Positions 61,604-64,000 of a DNA stretch of 64,000 nt are shown one piece after another (positions within the stretch are counted from its first letter, which is position 1; each line of letters begins with the position of its first letter). Both the position numbers and the translations under genes were made by a program. The notes under the pieces were generated by a model. It searched no databases and had not been told where the DNA came from. It saw only the letters and a program-made list of their open reading frames with translations. Source of the DNA: Pseudomonas frederiksbergensis (GTDB lineage Bacteria; Pseudomonadota; Gammaproteobacteria; Pseudomonadales; Pseudomonadaceae); assembly GCF_003732275.1 (NCBI RefSeq), contig NZ_MOBM01000039.1:964187-1028186 (forward strand), given 5' to 3'.

Positions 61604-62310
61604 CGCCGCGTCACGCTGGGCGTAAACAGGTAACCGCCGTTGCGCACGGTGCGAATCATCGCCGGGCGCTTGGTGTCGGACTCGAGTTTGCGCCGCAGAC
61701 GGCTGACCTGAACGTCGATGCTGCGATCGAACGCCTCATGGCAATGCCCGCGCGCCAGGTCCAGCAATTGTTCACGAGTGAGAATGCGTTGGGGGTGTTC
61801 GACAAAGACCAGCAGCAGGTCAAACTCACCGGCCGACAGCGGGATCATCACGTTGTCCGGCGAGCGCAACTCACGGCGAGTGACGTCCAAGTGCCAGTCG
61901 GCGAAGTCGATCAGCGGCCGTGGCCGTTCCTGCAACACCGGACGGCGTTCGTCCACTCGGCGCAGCACGGCGCGCACTCGGGCCAGCAGTTCACGGGCGT
62001 CGAAGGGTTTGGTCAGATAATCATCGGCGCCCAGCTCCAGACCGACTACCCGATCACTGAGCTCGCCCATGGCCGTCAGCATGATTACCGGTATTGCGTG
62101 TCGAATCCGCAGTTGCTGACACAGGACCAGCCCGCTGTCGCCGGGCAACATCACGTCCAGAATGATCAGGTCCGGCGCCTGGCGCTCTATGGCCGACCAC
62201 AGCGACGCACCGTCTGTGGCGACCTCGACGCTGTAGCCGTGCTGCACGAAGAATTTTTTCAGTAGATCAAGGACTTCAAGGTCGTCGTCCACAATTAAAA
62301 GGCTGTTCAC
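61600..62310 (-). CDS. OmpR-family response regulator
   Basis: A 236-residue regulator. The receiver domain has acidic residues Asp8 to Asp10, phospho-acceptor Asp52 in IILDVMLPGDSG and Lys101 in DDYLTKPFDAREL. The C-terminal winged helix includes LSAGEFDLLLVFVEHP and DVQVSRLRRKLE. It is transcribed divergently from the MlaA-like gene and may regulate it or itself. Targets cannot be read from the window. Confidence 0.94.
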   Translation of the reverse strand: MNSLLIVDDDLEVLDLLKKFFVQHGYSVEVATDGASLWSAIERQAPDLIILDVMLPGDSGLVLCQQLRIRHAIPVIMLTAMGELSDRVVGLELGADDYLTKPFDARELLARVRAVLRRVDERRPVLQERPRPLIDFADWHLDVTRRELRSPDNVMIPLSAGEFDLLLVFVEHPQRILTREQLLDLARGHCHEAFDRSIDVQVSRLRRKLESDTKRPAMIRTVRNGGYLFTPSVTRR

Positions 62311-62476
62311 CGAAGGTCACTTAAGGGGCGAATGGAACCGCCATCTAAAACCATTCACGGCCGCGCGTCATATATTTCAACTCTGCAATAAAACATCAGC
62401 GCCGCAATAAACCAGACATCTTGGCGCAAGGCTAGGAGCTCAGCATCACGGCGAATTCCTCCTGAGACTTGTGTCC

Positions 62477-63268
62477 ATGTTGCCTTTCAAGTGTGCTCCC
62501 TGGTTGACCCGCAACACCTCAATTGCCGTGTTGGCCGCAGGACTTACGGGTTGCAGTAGCCAGCCGCCGTCCACCACCAACGTGGCCTGCGCCGACATCG
62601 CCTATTCGGTGTACGACCCGGCGGAACCGTTCAATCGCGGCGTCTTCGCGTTTAACCGGGTGGTTGATGATTACGCCTTGGCGCCGGTCGCGCGCGGCTA
62701 CCGCTACACGCCAGACTTTTTCCAGACCGGTATGCATAACTTTGTAGCGAACTTTGGCGAACCGAAGGTCTTTATCAATGACCTGTTGCAAGGCAACCCG
62801 ATGCGCTCGGTCAATACCCTGGGACGTTTCGCGCTCAACACCACGGTCGGGGTAGTGGGCTTGATCGACGTCTCCGGCATGGCCGGTATCCCGCGCCACG
62901 ACTCGGACTTCGGCCAGACCTTCGGCGTGTGGGGCATCGGCAACGGTCCGATCGTCGAGCTGCCATTGCTCGGGACCTCCAACAGTCGCGACGCCGCCGG
63001 ACGCGTGCTCGGCTTTGTGGTCGATCCATTCGGCAGCAATAGCGATACCGTCGAGACGCTGTCCACTATCAGCACTGTCGGTGGCATCATCGATGATCGG
63101 GCAGAAGCCTTACCGCTGACCGACAGCCTGCAAAAACTGCCGGACTATTACAGCGCGTTGCGTAATGTGGTGGCCGAGCATCGTGCTGCTTACGTGGCCG
63201 ATGGCAAACAAGGCTCGCCAGAGAACACTACCCCTCAATGCACAGGAGCACCGGCCGATGGTTTCTGA
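62477..63268 (+). CDS. MlaA/VacJ-family outer-membrane lipoprotein
   Basis: A 263-residue lipoprotein. The signal peptide ends in a lipobox, LAAGLTGC, with acylated Cys26. The MlaA family region begins DPAEPFNRGVFAFNRVVDDY and includes FVANFGEPKVFINDLLQGN, DFGQTFGVWGIGNGP and DPFGSNSDTVETL. MlaA proteins remove mislocalised phospholipids from the outer leaflet of the outer membrane. ATG 62477 is preferred to GTG 62471. The next gene starts inside its last codons. A second MlaA paralogue may exist elsewhere in the genome. Confidence 0.88.
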   Translation: MLPFKCAPWLTRNTSIAVLAAGLTGCSSQPPSTTNVACADIAYSVYDPAEPFNRGVFAFNRVVDDYALAPVARGYRYTPDFFQTGMHNFVANFGEPKVFINDLLQGNPMRSVNTLGRFALNTTVGVVGLIDVSGMAGIPRHDSDFGQTFGVWGIGNGPIVELPLLGTSNSRDAAGRVLGFVVDPFGSNSDTVETLSTISTVGGIIDDRAEALPLTDSLQKLPDYYSALRNVVAEHRAAYVADGKQGSPENTTPQCTGAPADGF

Positions 63269-63527
63269 AAGCAATAGCCTGACTCTGCAGCAACGGGTGA
63301 TCCGGGACGACACGGCCAATCTGCATCTGCACTGTCGGGAAATCACCCTGCGCCTGTCACCGGACTGTCGCCAACTAGTGCTCAGCCGCTACACCGAACA
63401 TTACGGCCCGGCGCTGGTGCGCTGGATAGAGCGCAGCCACACGGTGTCGGTGACCGAGCTGTTTCGCTGGCTCGTGGCCAATGGTGAGATGGGGGTCATG
63501 AGAGCGGGTAGCCAGTCGCAGCCTTGA
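63258..63527 (+). CDS. Small hypothetical protein coupled to the MlaA-like gene
   Basis: An 89-residue protein overlapping the MlaA-like gene by 11 bases. It is mostly helical, with LTLQQRVIRDDTANLHLHCR and YTEHYGPALVRWIERSHTVS. No known domain is recognised. AGGAG upstream supports the ATG at 63258. The overlap suggests coexpression with the lipoprotein. Confidence 0.65.
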   Translation: MVSESNSLTLQQRVIRDDTANLHLHCREITLRLSPDCRQLVLSRYTEHYGPALVRWIERSHTVSVTELFRWLVANGEMGVMRAGSQSQP

Positions 63528-63645
63528 TTTCAGGGTGATGATACGGAGGATTGAAGTCTTCCGGTCATCATCCCGCTCGAAGCCTAAAGCGAAACAGAGA
63601 CAAATCTTTTTCCCCTCCCACAGATGCTGCGACCCTTACCAGCAC

Positions 63646-63870
63646 TCACGCTCGTGCATAGACCCAGGCGGTGATGCCGGACTTGAGGGTCACACTGACG
63701 CGCTTGTAATCCGCCACCTCGTATTCGTCGGCCGCGGCAAGCTCTTGCGCCGATATCTCGAAAACGGTGCCGGCGATCTCGTCCGACAGGTCGCCACTCT
63801 CCTGCACGATGGGATGATGGGTTTTCCCACTCATGGCCAACACCCGTGGTGAGACTTGTCCCTGCATCAC
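63646..63870 (-). pseudogene. Gamma-glutamylcyclotransferase-like remnant (5' truncated)
   Basis: A 74-residue frame matching the C-terminal half of AIG2/GGCT-like proteins: LAMSGKTHHPIVQES, TVFEISAQELAAADEYEV and YKRVSVTLKSGITAWVYA. The N-terminal half, with the usual YGTL substrate-binding motif, is absent upstream in any frame I could read. The fragment is therefore probably non-functional. Confidence 0.65.
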
Positions 63871-64000
63871 CGTCGTGCCCTTGCCGAACTGCGCCCATGT
63901 CGATGAAGAAAATGCTCATCGACATGACGCCTGAGCGAGACGTGACCGCCGGGAGCGGTCCGATGATGCTGTACGAACTTTCCTGCGGACAAAACAAAAC

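Overview
The window is a Pseudomonas chromosome, most like the P. fluorescens group. The evidence is the order of core genes (queA-tgt-yajC-secD-secF, xerD-dsbC-hom-thrC-recJ), close agreement of protein lengths with Pseudomonas orthologues, and many fluorescens-type REP palindromes between genes (cores such as GTGGGAGCGGGCTTGCTCGC and GTGGCGAGGGAGCTTGCTCC). No rRNA, CRISPR array or intact insertion sequence was seen. One tRNA (Leu, anticodon CAA) is present.

Layout. 1-7000: a DUF533/TerB-like membrane protein, then a polyamine-type ABC transporter (ydcSTUV-like) with a gamma-aminobutyraldehyde dehydrogenase (patD-like), a putrescine uptake and catabolism unit. 7100-10300: a small accessory patch with an RloA/RloB (AbiL-type) ATPase and nuclease-like pair, a BRO-N protein and a 61-residue protein. 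10.6-31.9 kb: core genes opgD, xenA-like, recJ, yaeQ-like, a CaiB/BaiF CoA-transferase, a TIGR02285-like binding protein, DUF3509, a truncated BvgS-like sensor, thrC, hom, dsbC, xerD, a glycine-zipper protein, secF, secD, yajC, tgt and queA.

32.0-53.6 kb: a genomic island of about 21.5 kb inserted in the 3' end of tRNA-Leu(CAA) and bounded by a 19-base direct repeat. Its left part is a phage-satellite backbone: P4-type integrase, DUF6387-like protein, AlpA regulator, Toprim primase, RecA/DnaB-like ATPase, TubC-docking-like protein, a second tyrosine integrase and a lambda Nu1-like small terminase. This gene set resembles Gram-negative phage-inducible chromosomal islands (PICIs). Its right part is defence-like cargo. 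The first cargo unit is a type I restriction-modification operon in the order hsdR-hsdS-ATPase-hsdM; the embedded ATPase resembles PrrC/RloC anticodon nucleases and carries an R-x3-E-x32-H triad. The second is an oppositely oriented three-gene chaperone operon: a TPR protein with a beta-rich C-terminus, a short GrpE-like protein and a large DnaK/Hsp70-like protein. I regard this chaperone triad as the best candidate for an undescribed system.

53.6-64 kb: two small hypothetical proteins, an NAD-dependent molybdenum formate dehydrogenase operon (fdsG-B-A-D, without fdsC/fdhD), an OmpR/EnvZ-type two-component pair, an MlaA/VacJ-family lipoprotein with a small downstream gene, and a 5'-truncated gamma-glutamylcyclotransferase-like remnant.

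All functional calls come from reading motifs, lengths and context; no database search was run.
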